Assembly (NCBI GenBank): GCA_018401435.1 | Contig: JAGYJW010000011.1 | Coordinates: 102,133-166,132 of the forward strand | Direction: 5' to 3' | DNA from: Deltaproteobacteria bacterium | GTDB taxonomy: Bacteria > Myxococcota_A > UBA796 > UBA2385 | Length of the DNA stretch: 64,000 bases | Shown: in pieces, positions 9,323 through 17,889 of the stretch | Position numbering within the stretch: position 1 is the stretch's first letter | Layout of the letters: every line of letters starts with the position of its first letter | Notes under the pieces: model-generated | Database searches by the model: none | The model's input: the letters and a program-made list of their open reading frames with translations, nothing else | Told to the model about the DNA's origin: nothing | Program-made: the position numbers and the translations under genes

Positions 9323-10333
9323 AGCCGTGAGCTTGATGGTCCTTGAAACGCGGGCGTGAACTGCGGCCAGGTCGCTGATGATGCTGGGGAGGCCTCGGGT
9401 GGGCCACGGGCCTGCTGCGGGATGACCGCGGACCTCCTTCTCCGGTCATGGACTCGCGAATGTCAGTGGATGCCGCCCGGCTGCAGCCGTCGAGGTCAGT
9501 GAGCGAAGAAGGTACCGGAGTGGAGGGAGTGTCGTGTGCCAGTGTCATGGGCCAGGGGCTGACGAGCCAGGTGCCCTTCTTCGAAGGCCGCTTGTTCCAC
9601 CGGTCGATGACGCCGGCCTGGCTCAGGACCCTCCAGACCGTGGTGGGCGACGCGGCGACGATACCGAGTCGATCATCTGAGGTGAGCCGGCGGTAGCCTC
9701 CAGTGGATGCTTGGCTTGGAGGCGAGGACGCCTCGCGCTCCCACGGCTCGGCCAGTGGTCCCGGGGGACCGCCGTTGTGCCGTTGGCCTGCCGTAGCGCT
9801 TCGCCACGTAGCGAAGGCGCTGGACGCCGATCAGGTGATGAAGCGGGCGGCCGGGATGTCGGTGGCCATCTCCTCGATGGGGTCATGGTTCGCGATGAAG
9901 TCGACGTGGAGCCGACCGCGTGCGGGCGGCGACCCGCACGAAGGGCTCCCAAGCGTTAGCGGACTGACCTCGCTGAGGAGGCGATACACCGAGGTCGGCT
10001 GCGGGAGTCGCCCTGAGCGCTGTCACTCGACGCTGGGCCAGGTCCCTCACCCGCAGCTGGTGGTGCGCCGGCTGGAATGCGCCGAGCGCGGTTCGAGAGG
10101 CGAGCCTGAGTAGCAAATCGCTGGGTTGAAGGTAATGGGCTCGAACGCAACATCCTGAAATCGGCCCTACCTTGTCCAGTGAAGTATGCTGGCGGAGCCC
10201 TCGACAACTGACCTTCCTGGTCGGTGGCCCTCCGAAGTGCGGGGAGGTCTCGACTTCCCGGGGCCTGGGCTCTCTGGTGCCGCTCTGTCCGCGGCCTACG
10301 GCAAGTCGAAGTTCCAGCTGGGGGCTGGTACAC

Positions 10334-10824
10334 CGGGTGCTCGCGGGGGCGGGCTATGCGTCCACAGTTACGGCCACGGTCGCCGACGCGCGGCGGGCCC
10401 TGGAGGACCGGACCGGAGCCGAGGCTGGTGCTGTTCGACCTGCCCCTCCCCGATGGCTCGGGCGCCGAGCTGCTGGGTGGCTGGCGGAGACACGCCCAGC
10501 GCTCTGCCCACGGGGTTCATCCTGACCGTGGCACATCACCGATGGGAGGCGGCCAGGAGAGTCACCTTGAGCGGCCGCTTCCGGGTGCTGCCACGAGGGC
10601 GGTCAAGCCAGCAACTCCTCAGAGGTCCTCGCGGGTGCCGGGAGCGGGCGCCATCCGTGCCTGCAACAGCTGCCGCGGAGCGCGCACCGGCGATGCCCTC
10701 CCGGCCATCCGCGTCCAAGCCAATCACCCGTCCTGTGCGGATGGAGCGCGTGCTCATCGTCGACGACGATGAGTCGATGGCGGAGCGTGCAGTGTCAGAG
10801 TCCTACACCGATGACTTCGAGGTT
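10334..10824 (+). repeat. Partial duplicate of host kinase gene (copy of 8543-9028)
   Basis: This stretch repeats the part of the hybrid kinase gene that encodes most of receiver 3 and the start of receiver 4, at an offset of 1,791-1,796 bp, and is almost identical apart from scattered indels that destroy the frame. Near 10790-10810 it reads as a mixture: the host version has GTGCAGGCGCGTCCTCT, while here GTGCAGTGTCAGAGTCCTACA carries letters of the element's right end. Such mixing inside one copy suggests a consensus built from different reads. Confidence 0.75.
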
Positions 10825-12581
10825 GGGTGTAGATCTGACTCTGACCGATGGCGCGGGCGTTCTCAACGCGCAGACAGGGCGCGAGCGGTCACTTCCGTCG
10901 CTGCATGACAGCTGAGCCGGGGTGGAGAAGCGGGAGTCCCCTCCTGGGTAGCGGATGGCAGTGGCCTCACCACCGCCACCAGGGGAGAGGCCTTCGTGGC
11001 ATCAGACTACTCCGCCCACTCGAACTTGCCCGCTCCACTCGCCAAGCCTTGGGATGAGCGTTGCGGTCGGCCGAAGAGGTAGCGCCCCAAGCCGAGTGGA
11101 AACGGTAGACAGCGACAGCGGATCCGTGATGAGGTCGACCTGCTCAACGTCGAGGGTCAGGTCCGGGAGCTGGTGGCGCCCGTGGAGCGCCTGTCCAGAT
11201 GGTGCTTGATCGCACCTCGACGTCGTTTCGCGCCGCAGGTCTTGCGATCGACGGCGTTCGGCACCGCCGTGTCGGTCGCCACGGGGCCACCTACCTGACG
11301 GGGCGGCGAGGTCGGGTGGAGCGGAGCCTGTACCGGTCGGGCGAGGGCCGGGCAGTGACGACGGTGGACGTGCTCGGGGGCATCGTCGATGGCTGGGTGA
11401 CGCCGCGTGCAGCATGATGGCCTGGCGCACTTCCTCGTGGGCGAGACGACGCCGGAGCATGGCGGAGAGATGCTCGTCCGGGTCGACGGATGACCCGTCC
11501 CGCAGCACCCTGGACCGCCTGCCCAAGGTGGTGCCGCGGGGAGTGGGAGCATCGGCACCACATCGACGCGGTGCGTTCGTCCCACGAGCACCAAGGTGTT
11601 CTGGACTTCGGCCGCTCTGGGTGGGCTCCCGTGACGTGGTCGTGCAGCCTTCGGTCGGCCATCGTCCTCGATGGGGTCACTCGGTGCTCTTCCGGATGAA
11701 GGACGGTGGCCGAACCGCCAAGCGGGCGGCGACCCGTCAAGAAGACCGAACTGGCGTCCGCCCAGAGTTGGTCCAGCTTTCGAGGTCGGCTGCGGGACCC
11801 TGACGCTGCCTATGACGCGGGGGCGAGCGTCTCGCCACCCGCCGGTTCGCCCGGATGCCCGAAGGCGCGGGAATGCGAGCCTGAAGCAATCGCTGAGAAT
11901 GGCGGCTGAACGCCATCCTGAGAAGCTGCCCGATCCTGCGCCTGGTGAGACGTGGCCGACGGTCGCCCTCGACAACTGGACCTTCCTGTCGCAAGCCCTC
12001 CCCGAAGAGTGGAGGTCCTCAGGACGAGGGCATCCACGCCGTGGGAGCACCTCTCGCGACGGTCCGCGCCGGCGAGTCTTCGCGTGAGTTCCACCGCATC
12101 CACAAGCGGTGCGTCGAAGCTTAGGGACAACGACGACGGTCGTCGAGCAATGGTCATCCGCGTCCCTCCGCCACCTCGCCCGCAAGCACCCTCCGGAGTG
12201 GTCATTGCCCTCCGCGTGACGAGGGCGAAACGCCTGTCGAGTCTACTTCTCCAGCAAGACGCCACCATGAGCCCGGATGCGGTACGCCTGCAGGCCTACG
12301 CTGCTCGAGTGGCTCCCCATCCGGGTCAGGGTCGTCAGGCCGCCTGCAAGCAACCCTCGCGTCGTTCGCGCGACCCCCATGAAGCGCAGGATGCGTTGGG
12401 GCCACGGGCCGTCGAGCCACCTCACCCTGCGCAGCCGGCAGCAGTCGGGCGAGTCTTCTCCATCACCTGGGACCGGCTCCACCGAGACAGGTCGGCCGCG
12501 TCGAGATGCCCTGCGCCCCTGGTACCGCCAGCCCGAGGCCCGTCGTTTACAGGGAGGTCCTCGCGATGGCCAGGCGTCAGT

Positions 12582-12605
12582 GTCAGAGTTACACCCTTCG
12601 AGGTT
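12582..12605. repeat. Right inverted repeat and right target duplication
   Basis: GTCAGAGTTACACCC (12582-12596) is the right end of the insertion and pairs with GGGTGTAGATCTGAC at 9029. It is followed directly by TTCGAGGTT (12597-12605), the second copy of the 9-bp target sequence. Host coding sequence continues in the correct frame from 12606. Confidence 0.8.
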
Positions 12606-13685
12606 GTGGTGGTCAGCACTCTGGGCGCCGCCCGAGCCGCGTTGGGCGACGTTGATCTCGACGCCCTGGTCCTGGATCTCGGGCTCCCCGATGGCAGTGG
12701 CCTCGAGCTGTTGCGAGAGCTTCGTGGCAAGAACTCCGAGCTTCCCGTCGTATTGATGACCGGCGCGCTATCGACCGAGGCCGCCGCACAGGCGCTGCGA
12801 AGTCGGGTCAGCGAGTACCTGCCCAAGCCCTTTGCCCCCGAGGAGCTGCTTCAATCCGTGCGCACGGCGGTCGATGCCGGTCGGATATCCCGTGTGCGCA
12901 CGAAGCTCCTCGCCGCCCGCTTCGGCGGGGATGAGTTCGTGAACGACCTTCCGGGAACCCAGAAGCGCTTCGCCCTGGCCCTGCCGAAGATCCGAATGGC
13001 CTTCCAGCCCATCGTCCGCGCCGCCGACAGCTCGGTATTCGGGTACGAGGCGTTGCTGCGCTGCGACGAGCCGTCCCTGGCCACGCCCCAGCGGTTATTC
13101 GCGGCCGCCGAGGTGCTCGGCCGGGTGACGGACGTGGGGCGCGTCGTGCGCGCCCGGGTGGCGGCCACGATGCTGGCAGATCCCACGCGGCTGGAGGCCA
13201 TCTTCCTCAATGTTCACCCCGCGGAGGTGCGCGCCGACCTCCTCTCCGACGAGACAGATCCCCTGTGGGCCGTGGCGGACCGGGTGATCCTGGAGATCAC
13301 CGAGCACGCGTCCCTGGAAGGGGGCAGCAAGCTCGACGCCGAGCTGGCCCGCATCCGGGGGCTCGGCTACCGGCTGGCAGTGGATGATCTCAGCGAGGGC
13401 TACGCAAGCCTGTCAAGCCTCGTCCGCGTCCGTCCGGACATCGCCAAGATCGACATGTCGCTGGTGCGCGATGTCCACCGAATGCTGCTGAAGCGCGACA
13501 TCGTGGCGGCGCTGGTGGACATTGCGCGACGCTCGGGCATCGTCGTGGTGGCGGAGGGCATCGAGACCATAGACGAGCGCGATACCCTGGTGGACCTCGG
13601 CTGTGACCTCTTCCAGGGCTATCTCTTCGCCAGGCCCGGACCGGCATTTCCGGTTCCGCGCACGAGCTTCGAGCGCAAAGAATAG
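12597..13685 (+). pseudogene. Severed receiver-EAL c-di-GMP phosphodiesterase (3' part of the gene begun at 6533)
   Basis: The frame begins mid-receiver (LVLDLGLPDGSG with its phospho-acceptor, then VVLMTGAL and YLPKPFAP) and continues into a complete EAL domain. Catalytic elements are present: EAL within GYEALLR, FLNVHP, EITEH, AVDDLSEGY (loop 6), KIDMSLV, AEGIET and LFQGYLFARP. The enzyme should therefore be able to hydrolyse c-di-GMP if expressed. No good start codon or ribosome site is seen; the codons running upstream from 11952 lie in inserted DNA and are unlikely to be natural. Fused to 6533-9028 it forms one 1,191-aa protein. A gene for the opposing GGDEF enzyme lies three genes upstream. 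Confidence 0.88.
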
Positions 13686-13844
13686 CGGCGATGAGGTGCA
13701 GGCGATGCGCTGCCAGCGATGAGTGACCTTCCGCGAAATGGTGAAGTACGCCATCGGACTTGGCAGTCGCTCCCCCGTTTTTGTAGAATCGCAGCAAGGT
13801 CTACGCCGTTGCTTCGGATGACGACGATCGCGCCGGTCGATATG

Positions 13845-13963
13845 GAGTAGCCCAGGCGCCCGCCGCTGCGGCGCTGCTCGGCCATGGCCTTGCGCAGCTG
13901 GAGGGGCGTGATCAGCTGCTCTTTGACGAGCAGCTCGCCAAGCCTGCTGTTGTCGTCCGCCAT
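13845..13963 (-). pseudogene. Fragment of a PilB/GspE-type ATPase N-terminal (MshEN) domain
   Basis: From ATG at 13963 the minus strand encodes MADDNSRLGELLVKEQLI, then TPLQLRKAMAEQRRSGGRLG and YSIS, which is the classic start of type IV pilus or type II secretion ATPases. Similarity stops within about 45 residues. The frame then runs into unrelated codons (to 13619) that lie antisense to the EAL gene end. No ATPase core is present nearby. This looks like the remnant of a gene cut by rearrangement. A stand-alone short MshEN domain is less likely because the domain itself is incomplete. Confidence 0.6.
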
Positions 13964-14094
13964 CGGGTGTGCCCTCGGTGTGGGGGTAGGGTTCGGGTGC
14001 GGCATCCTACACCATGGGGATGCCGCGAGGGAGGGAGCGGGCCGCTGCACCGGGCCCTCCGCTCAACGCTCCCGGAGGCCGAGCGGAGGCGCGG

Positions 14095-14619
14095 TCAACC
14101 CTCCAGACAGACGATGGTGCCTTGCCCCCCCATTCCAACGGCGTCGAAGGCTTCGGGACAGCAAACCGATGGATCCGCGAGCGACGTGCATGACCCTTCG
14201 GCGACGCTGTGAACCCGCGCGACGCCTCGCCCGCTGGGCTCGGCCTCCAGACATGCCGCTTCGAGGCCGCCGCTGCTGTGTACGCCAATTGCGTCAAAGC
14301 CGGGCGGACAGCAGTCCGGGTCGGGGGAGACGCCGTCGCTGGTACCAGACGAAAATACGCACCCAGTGGATGTTCCGGCATCCTCGATCTTCTGGCGGAT
14401 GGCAAGCAAGGTGCGCGCTGCCGCGCTTGTCCCGCTCGGACCCCGTTCACCCGCAGCGCCTTCCGGTCCTTGAGGCCCCGTCGCGCCTTGGGGCCCCCGC
14501 TCGCCGTCGAGCCCCGGCGAGCCTTCCGGCCCCTGCGCTCCCTGGGCCCCGCGCAGGCCTGTCTCGCCCTGGCATCCCACGCTCCAGGCAACCACGACCA
14601 GCGGAAGGAGGCGCCACAT
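14095..14619 (-). CDS. Collagen-like lipoprotein with Cys-Cys-Pro modules, paralogue A
   Basis: The 174-aa product starts with a short lipoprotein signal (hydrophobic stretch ending VGC), followed by about 16 uninterrupted Gly-X-Y triplets rich in GPQ, GPE and GER. A conserved hinge (GERGPSGTSAAART) leads to a C-terminal half with two related modules: DPDCCPPGFDAIGV then LEAEPSGRG, and DPSVCCPEAFDAVGM then IVCLEG. ATG at 14619 is chosen because the signal peptide begins there, although the frame is open further upstream. It is the last of four tandem paralogues; 58 bp separate it from the preceding one. The collagen stalk suggests a trimeric surface fibre anchored in the outer membrane, which is an inference. 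The role of the modules is unknown. Confidence 0.82.
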   Translation of the reverse strand: MWRLLPLVVVAWSVGCQGETGLRGAQGAQGPEGSPGLDGERGPQGATGPQGPEGAAGERGPSGTSAAARTLLAIRQKIEDAGTSTGCVFSSGTSDGVSPDPDCCPPGFDAIGVHSSGGLEAACLEAEPSGRGVARVHSVAEGSCTSLADPSVCCPEAFDAVGMGGQGTIVCLEG

Positions 14620-14677
14620 CAAGAAACGGCCCCGATGAGCAGGCCTGCTGTCGGGAGTGCGGTTGGCTCTGACGTCG

Positions 14678-15214
14678 TCAGCGCTCCAGACATACAAGCT
14701 GCCCATTGGAATCCCACCCCGCGGGGTCGAAGCCCGCAGGACAACAGGACGCGGGGTCCGCCAGTTCATAGCAGTAGCCGGCGCCGACCCGCATGGGCAG
14801 CACCACCGCCCTGCCCGAAGGTGTGTCCTCGACGCAGATGGTTTCGACACGCTGGGACAACGCGATGGCAGAGAAGCCCTCTGGGCAACAGGCCGGATCC
14901 GCGTCCACTCCGTCGCCGGCCGGAAGGAGACAGCGGTCGTCGTCGTCGGCGTCGCCGCCAATCAGGGCCTCGAATGGCCACTCGATCAGCAGGACCGTGC
15001 GCGCCGCCGCGGAGGACCCGGACGGGCCACGTTCGCCCGGGTCCCCTTGATCGCCTCGCTGTCCGGGCATACCACGGTCCCCTTGTGGACCCTCTGGCCC
15101 CATCGGTCCCTCTGGTCCAGCCGGACCCTGGGCCCCCCGATGCCCTCGCACCTCGGTGTTGCAGCCCACAGCCAGCAGGAACGCGACGCCTGGCAAGCGG
15201 AAATCGAGAGGCAT
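14678..15214 (-). CDS. Collagen-like lipoprotein with Cys-Cys-Pro modules, paralogue B
   Basis: This 178-aa protein has a lipoprotein signal (lipobox LLAVGC), 15 Gly-X-Y triplets, the GERGPSGSSAAARTVL hinge, an acidic run (GGDADDDD), and two modules: DPACCPEGFSAIAL...CVEDTPSGRAV and CYELADPASCCPAGFDPAGW...LVCLER. It has the same length as the restored neighbour C. Its start lies 5 bp after the stop of gene C's 3' half, so before the IS66 insertion the two were tightly coupled. The paired cysteines imply disulfide-stabilised outside-facing domains (inference). No enzyme motif is seen. Confidence 0.83.
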   Translation of the reverse strand: MPLDFRLPGVAFLLAVGCNTEVRGHRGAQGPAGPEGPMGPEGPQGDRGMPGQRGDQGDPGERGPSGSSAAARTVLLIEWPFEALIGGDADDDDRCLLPAGDGVDADPACCPEGFSAIALSQRVETICVEDTPSGRAVVLPMRVGAGYCYELADPASCCPAGFDPAGWDSNGQLVCLER

Positions 15215-15219
15215 CGGGG

Positions 15220-15429
15220 TCAACGCTCGAGGCAGATGACGGTTCCGCTTACCCCGAAGCCAATGCCATCGAATGCCTCGGGGCAGCAGGAGGCAGGGTC
15301 TTCCAGTTCGTCGCACCTGCCTACCTCCACGGCAAGCACGTCTACCACGGCCCTGCCGCTGGGCACCCGCTCCAAACACAACGCCAGGTGAGTTCCGCCA
15401 ATTAGACCAACTCCAACGGTGTCAAAACC
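15220..15429 (-). pseudogene. Collagen-like lipoprotein C, 3' half (cut off by IS66 element)
   Basis: This part encodes the C-terminal half of a third paralogue: DTVGVG, CLERVPSGRAVVDVL, then CDELEDPASCCPEAFDGIGF and VICLER. It has no signal peptide or collagen region of its own. Those are found at 20423-20757. The junction base 15429 ends the TCAAAACC target copy. Joining 20757-20423 to 15421-15220 gives exactly 537 bp, that is 178 codons plus stop, the same size as paralogue B. Confidence 0.88.
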
Positions 15430-15442
15430 GTAACCGCTCACC
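15422..15442. repeat. IS66 target duplication and left inverted repeat
   Basis: TCAAAACC (15422-15429) is the 8-bp target copy, followed by GTAACCGCTCACC (15430-15442). The right end reads GCTGAGCGGTTAC at 20410-20422, whose reverse complement differs by one base. Eight-base duplications and ends beginning GTAA are family traits of IS66. Confidence 0.85.
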
Positions 15443-15491
15443 CTGCCCCCTCTTGCCCCGCGCCGCCGCGCGTGTCTCCGTCCCGCCCGCG

Positions 15492-17116
15492 CTACGCGGT
15501 GTCGTAGATCGGCCGGGCGTTGAGCCCCCGTCCCTTCCTCCAGTTCCAAGGCAGCAGGTCTTCAACGGTGAGACCGGGCTCGCCCACGGCAATCAGCACG
15601 TCTGCCAGCCACGGCTCCGGGTCCACCCCATGCAGCTGGCAGGTCGCCATCATCGACAAGAGCATCGCGAGGTGCTCGCCGCCCTCGTCGCTGCCGACGA
15701 AGAGCGCCGTCTTCCTCAGCAGGGCCACGTGCGCAGGGCCCGTTCGCTCAGGTTGTTGTGGATCGGCACCCGCGCATCCGTCAGAAACAGCGTCAGCGGC
15801 CCCTCTGGTTGAGCAGGTAGCCCATCGCCTTGGGATGCTGGTGCGCGGCTCAAAGCGCCCGACCTCGCGTTCGATTGTGGCGAAGCGCGGCGACCACCGG
15901 GGCCGACCGCTCCTGTCTCAGGCGAGGTGCGCGTCGGTGCCGACGATTCGCTGCTCGACGGCGAGGTGCTCGATATAGAACAGCTCGCCTATCAACACGA
16001 GCAAGCCATCCACCAGCGCCTCGTTGGCTGCGAGGCCTCGTAGAGCCCCCGACGGCCATGGGACCAGCACCCGCCGCGTTGCCGGCGGCCCGCCTGCGTG
16101 ACGAGGTTGTAGCCCGTGTGTCCATCGACGGTCAGCGTGCCTTTCGAGCGCCCCAACACGCTATCGGCGACCTGGCCGCCGCGCGAGGCGAGTAGAGTAC
16201 AGGACCACCTCGTCGGTGGCGAAGCCCACATCCAACCTTTGCGCGTCTTGTCCTCGTCCAGCACGGGCTGCGGCGTCTCGTCCGCCGAGACGTGCGATGC
16301 GGCGCCCACCCAGGCCATCAATGCCATGTACAGCGGCACGACCCGCCACCGCGCTGCGGTGGAACAGGGTGCAGATGACCGAGATCGGCAGGGCGCGCCC
16401 CACCGTTCAAAAGGCCCGTTCCAGCCGCCGCAAGGGCATGCCGTCCAGGCACTTGGTGACCGCTACCTTGGCGTGCAGGGCCGGGCCGTAGATGCCCCTT
16501 CGATCACCTGGGGCGGCGGTGGTGCCGTCACGATCTTGCCGTCGGGCAGCACCCGCTGCTCGCGCTGCACGAGCAGGCGAACCAGCTCGCCACGGCGCCA
16601 CTCGTAGATCACCGATCCCTCGAGGCAGCGCGCGACCCGGGGCAGCTGGGATCCAGTGGCAACCAACGGTCTTGGTGCGCAACGCATCGAGCTTGGCCTG
16701 GCGCGCCCGGGCAGCGGTTTCACGTTCGGCCTTCCGCTGCTCTTCGGCCAGCTCGCCGCGACGCCGCTTCCGCGCCTCCTTGCGGGCGTCGGGCGTCTTC
16801 TTCTGCCGTTCGGATCGCTTGCCGAACACGTGCCGCTCAAGCTGGTCGATGCGGTCCTTCGTGACCTGCAGGGCCAGCCCATGCTCGGCCTGGGTCTGGG
16901 CCTCGACACGCACGGCGTCGATCTCTTCCTGCGCCGCAATGAGCTGGGCCGTCAGCGCCTGCCGCTCTGCGGCCCCGGCGTCAATCACGCCCTGCATGGC
17001 GACCGGGGTCTCGCCCACGCGCGCGACGAGCAGCTCGGTCAGCGCCCGGATCAGCGGGTTCTGCTGGCTGTGCCAGGCCTGCAGGTCGGCCAGCGCGGGG
17101 TGGCGAGGTCGGTCAT
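15492..17116 (-). pseudogene. tnpC: IS66 transposase TnpC, multiply frameshifted
   Basis: From ATG at 17116 the pieces can be read in changing frames. They are a coiled N-terminal region (LTAQLIAAQEEIDAVRVEAQ, then HVFGKRSERQKK), the zinc-binding and linker region, IYGPALHAKVAVTKCLDGMP with LRRLERAF, the catalytic region with DGHTGYNLV, and the conserved C-terminus HLAMLLSMMATCQLHGVDP then VEDLLPWNW. These are landmarks of the DDE transposase of IS66. At least four frame changes are needed. The last 78 codons (to 15492) are in one open frame. Confidence 0.82.
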
Positions 17117-17129
17117 GGGGCCCATCGGA

Positions 17130-17505
17130 TCACGGCGCCGACACGGCGTCGATCCGTGGCGAACACCCACCGCCCGACTTCGATCGTTGTACGCCGGCAA
17201 CCTGCAATCCCGCGAGTAGCGAGGCCAACGTGGCCGCGTCCAGCGTCGCGGTGCGCGCGCCCGGCAGGACCGCGGGCAGGGCAAAGCAGCCGCGGGAGAG
17301 ACGCTTGTAGAGCACCACGAGGCCGGTGCCGTCGTGGGTCAGAATCTGATATGCGTTCGCCGACGGGACAGGAAAACAAAGAGGTGGCCGGCGTACAGGT
17401 CGAGTCCGGCCTGGACCACCCGGCAAGCAGGGCAGTCAAAACCACCGCGCATGTCGACGGCCCGGTGGCCAGGTAGATCTGCTGGGTCGGGCTGGGTGTC
17501 AGCAT
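17130..17505 (-). pseudogene. tnpB: IS66 accessory protein TnpB, frameshifted
   Basis: The start MLTPSPTQQIYLATGP at 17505 is the characteristic opening of IS66 Orf2. It continues in another frame as VDMRGGFDCPACRVVQAG then GHLFVF, and in a third as QILTHDGTGLVVLYKRLSRG to the stop at 17130. Family members are about 115 aa and contain the same DMR, GHLFVF and DGTGLVLLYKRL landmarks. The gene is adjacent to tnpC in the usual tnpA-tnpB-tnpC order. Confidence 0.8.
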
Positions 17506-17769
17506 GGCGCGAGCGCCTGGACCACCGCCGCGAACCAGGCGGCGGGCGGCGGGCTGTCGAAGTGCAGCGCGTGCCCGCCAACGCACGGAGAACGGCAGGC
17601 GTGGCCGGCGCGGGCGGCGCGGCCACCTGCACGAACCGGGGCGCCCTCGGTCGCGGCCGGGGGCGCCGGACGGTGCCGCGCAACCCGCGGCGAAGGTCGC
17701 CTGGGCCACGCCGTGTTGTCGGGCGAAGGCCGACATCGACTGGTCAGTCAGGACCCCCGGCCCCGACAA
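17503..17769 (-). pseudogene. tnpA: IS66 accessory protein TnpA, frameshifted
   Basis: The minus strand reads SMSAFARQHGVAQATF, typical of the helix-turn-helix start of IS66 Orf1, followed after a frame change by proline- and alanine-rich residues (RFVQVAAPPAPATPAVLR) that match the usual variable C-terminus. The position directly before tnpB supports the call. The exact start is uncertain; a TTG at 17769 is in frame. Confidence 0.6.
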
Positions 17770-17889
17770 CGGCCATCTGGCCGAGAGCCGTGCCGAGCAG
17801 ATCGAAGTCGCCGCATAGAGGGTAAAGTCCCGGCATCCTGATCTCGCCGTGCCACTGGCACTGGTGGCTCCGGCAGGTGATCTTCGCCC

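Larger units (their letters stand above)
9029..12596 (-). mobile_element. IS3/IS481-type insertion, apparently in two degraded units
   Basis: This 3,568-bp block interrupts the hybrid kinase. It is bordered by imperfect 15-bp inverted repeats and 9-bp direct repeats. On the minus strand its left part encodes the end of an integrase-core transposase. Inside, about 500 bp of the host gene is repeated (10334-10824), after which the left-end sequence GGGTGTAGATCTGAC appears again at 10825. Other internal segments recur at nearly constant distance, for example near 9870 and 11660, and near 10199 and 11966. The layout is therefore unit 1, host duplicate, unit 2, with a spacing of about 1.79 kb. Indels are so frequent that no intact transposase frame survives. 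Either a tandem amplification that decayed or a poorly resolved assembly would look like this. Confidence 0.75.

Noticed and set aside
9159..11951. Several short open frames in the insertion as possible cargo genes
   Set aside because: None has a domain, signal or ribosome site, and recurring blocks show they derive from a frameshifted element and duplicated kinase sequence.
11952..12596. Upstream extension of the EAL gene frame with an ATG or alternative start in the insertion
   Set aside because: The codons are proline/arginine-rich and without domain similarity, and the frame is explained by fusion of inserted DNA to the host gene at 12597.
14400..14600. Regularly spaced short repeats suggesting a CRISPR array
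   Set aside because: The periodicity is nine bases and encodes Gly-X-Y collagen triplets; there are no conserved repeats with unique spacers.
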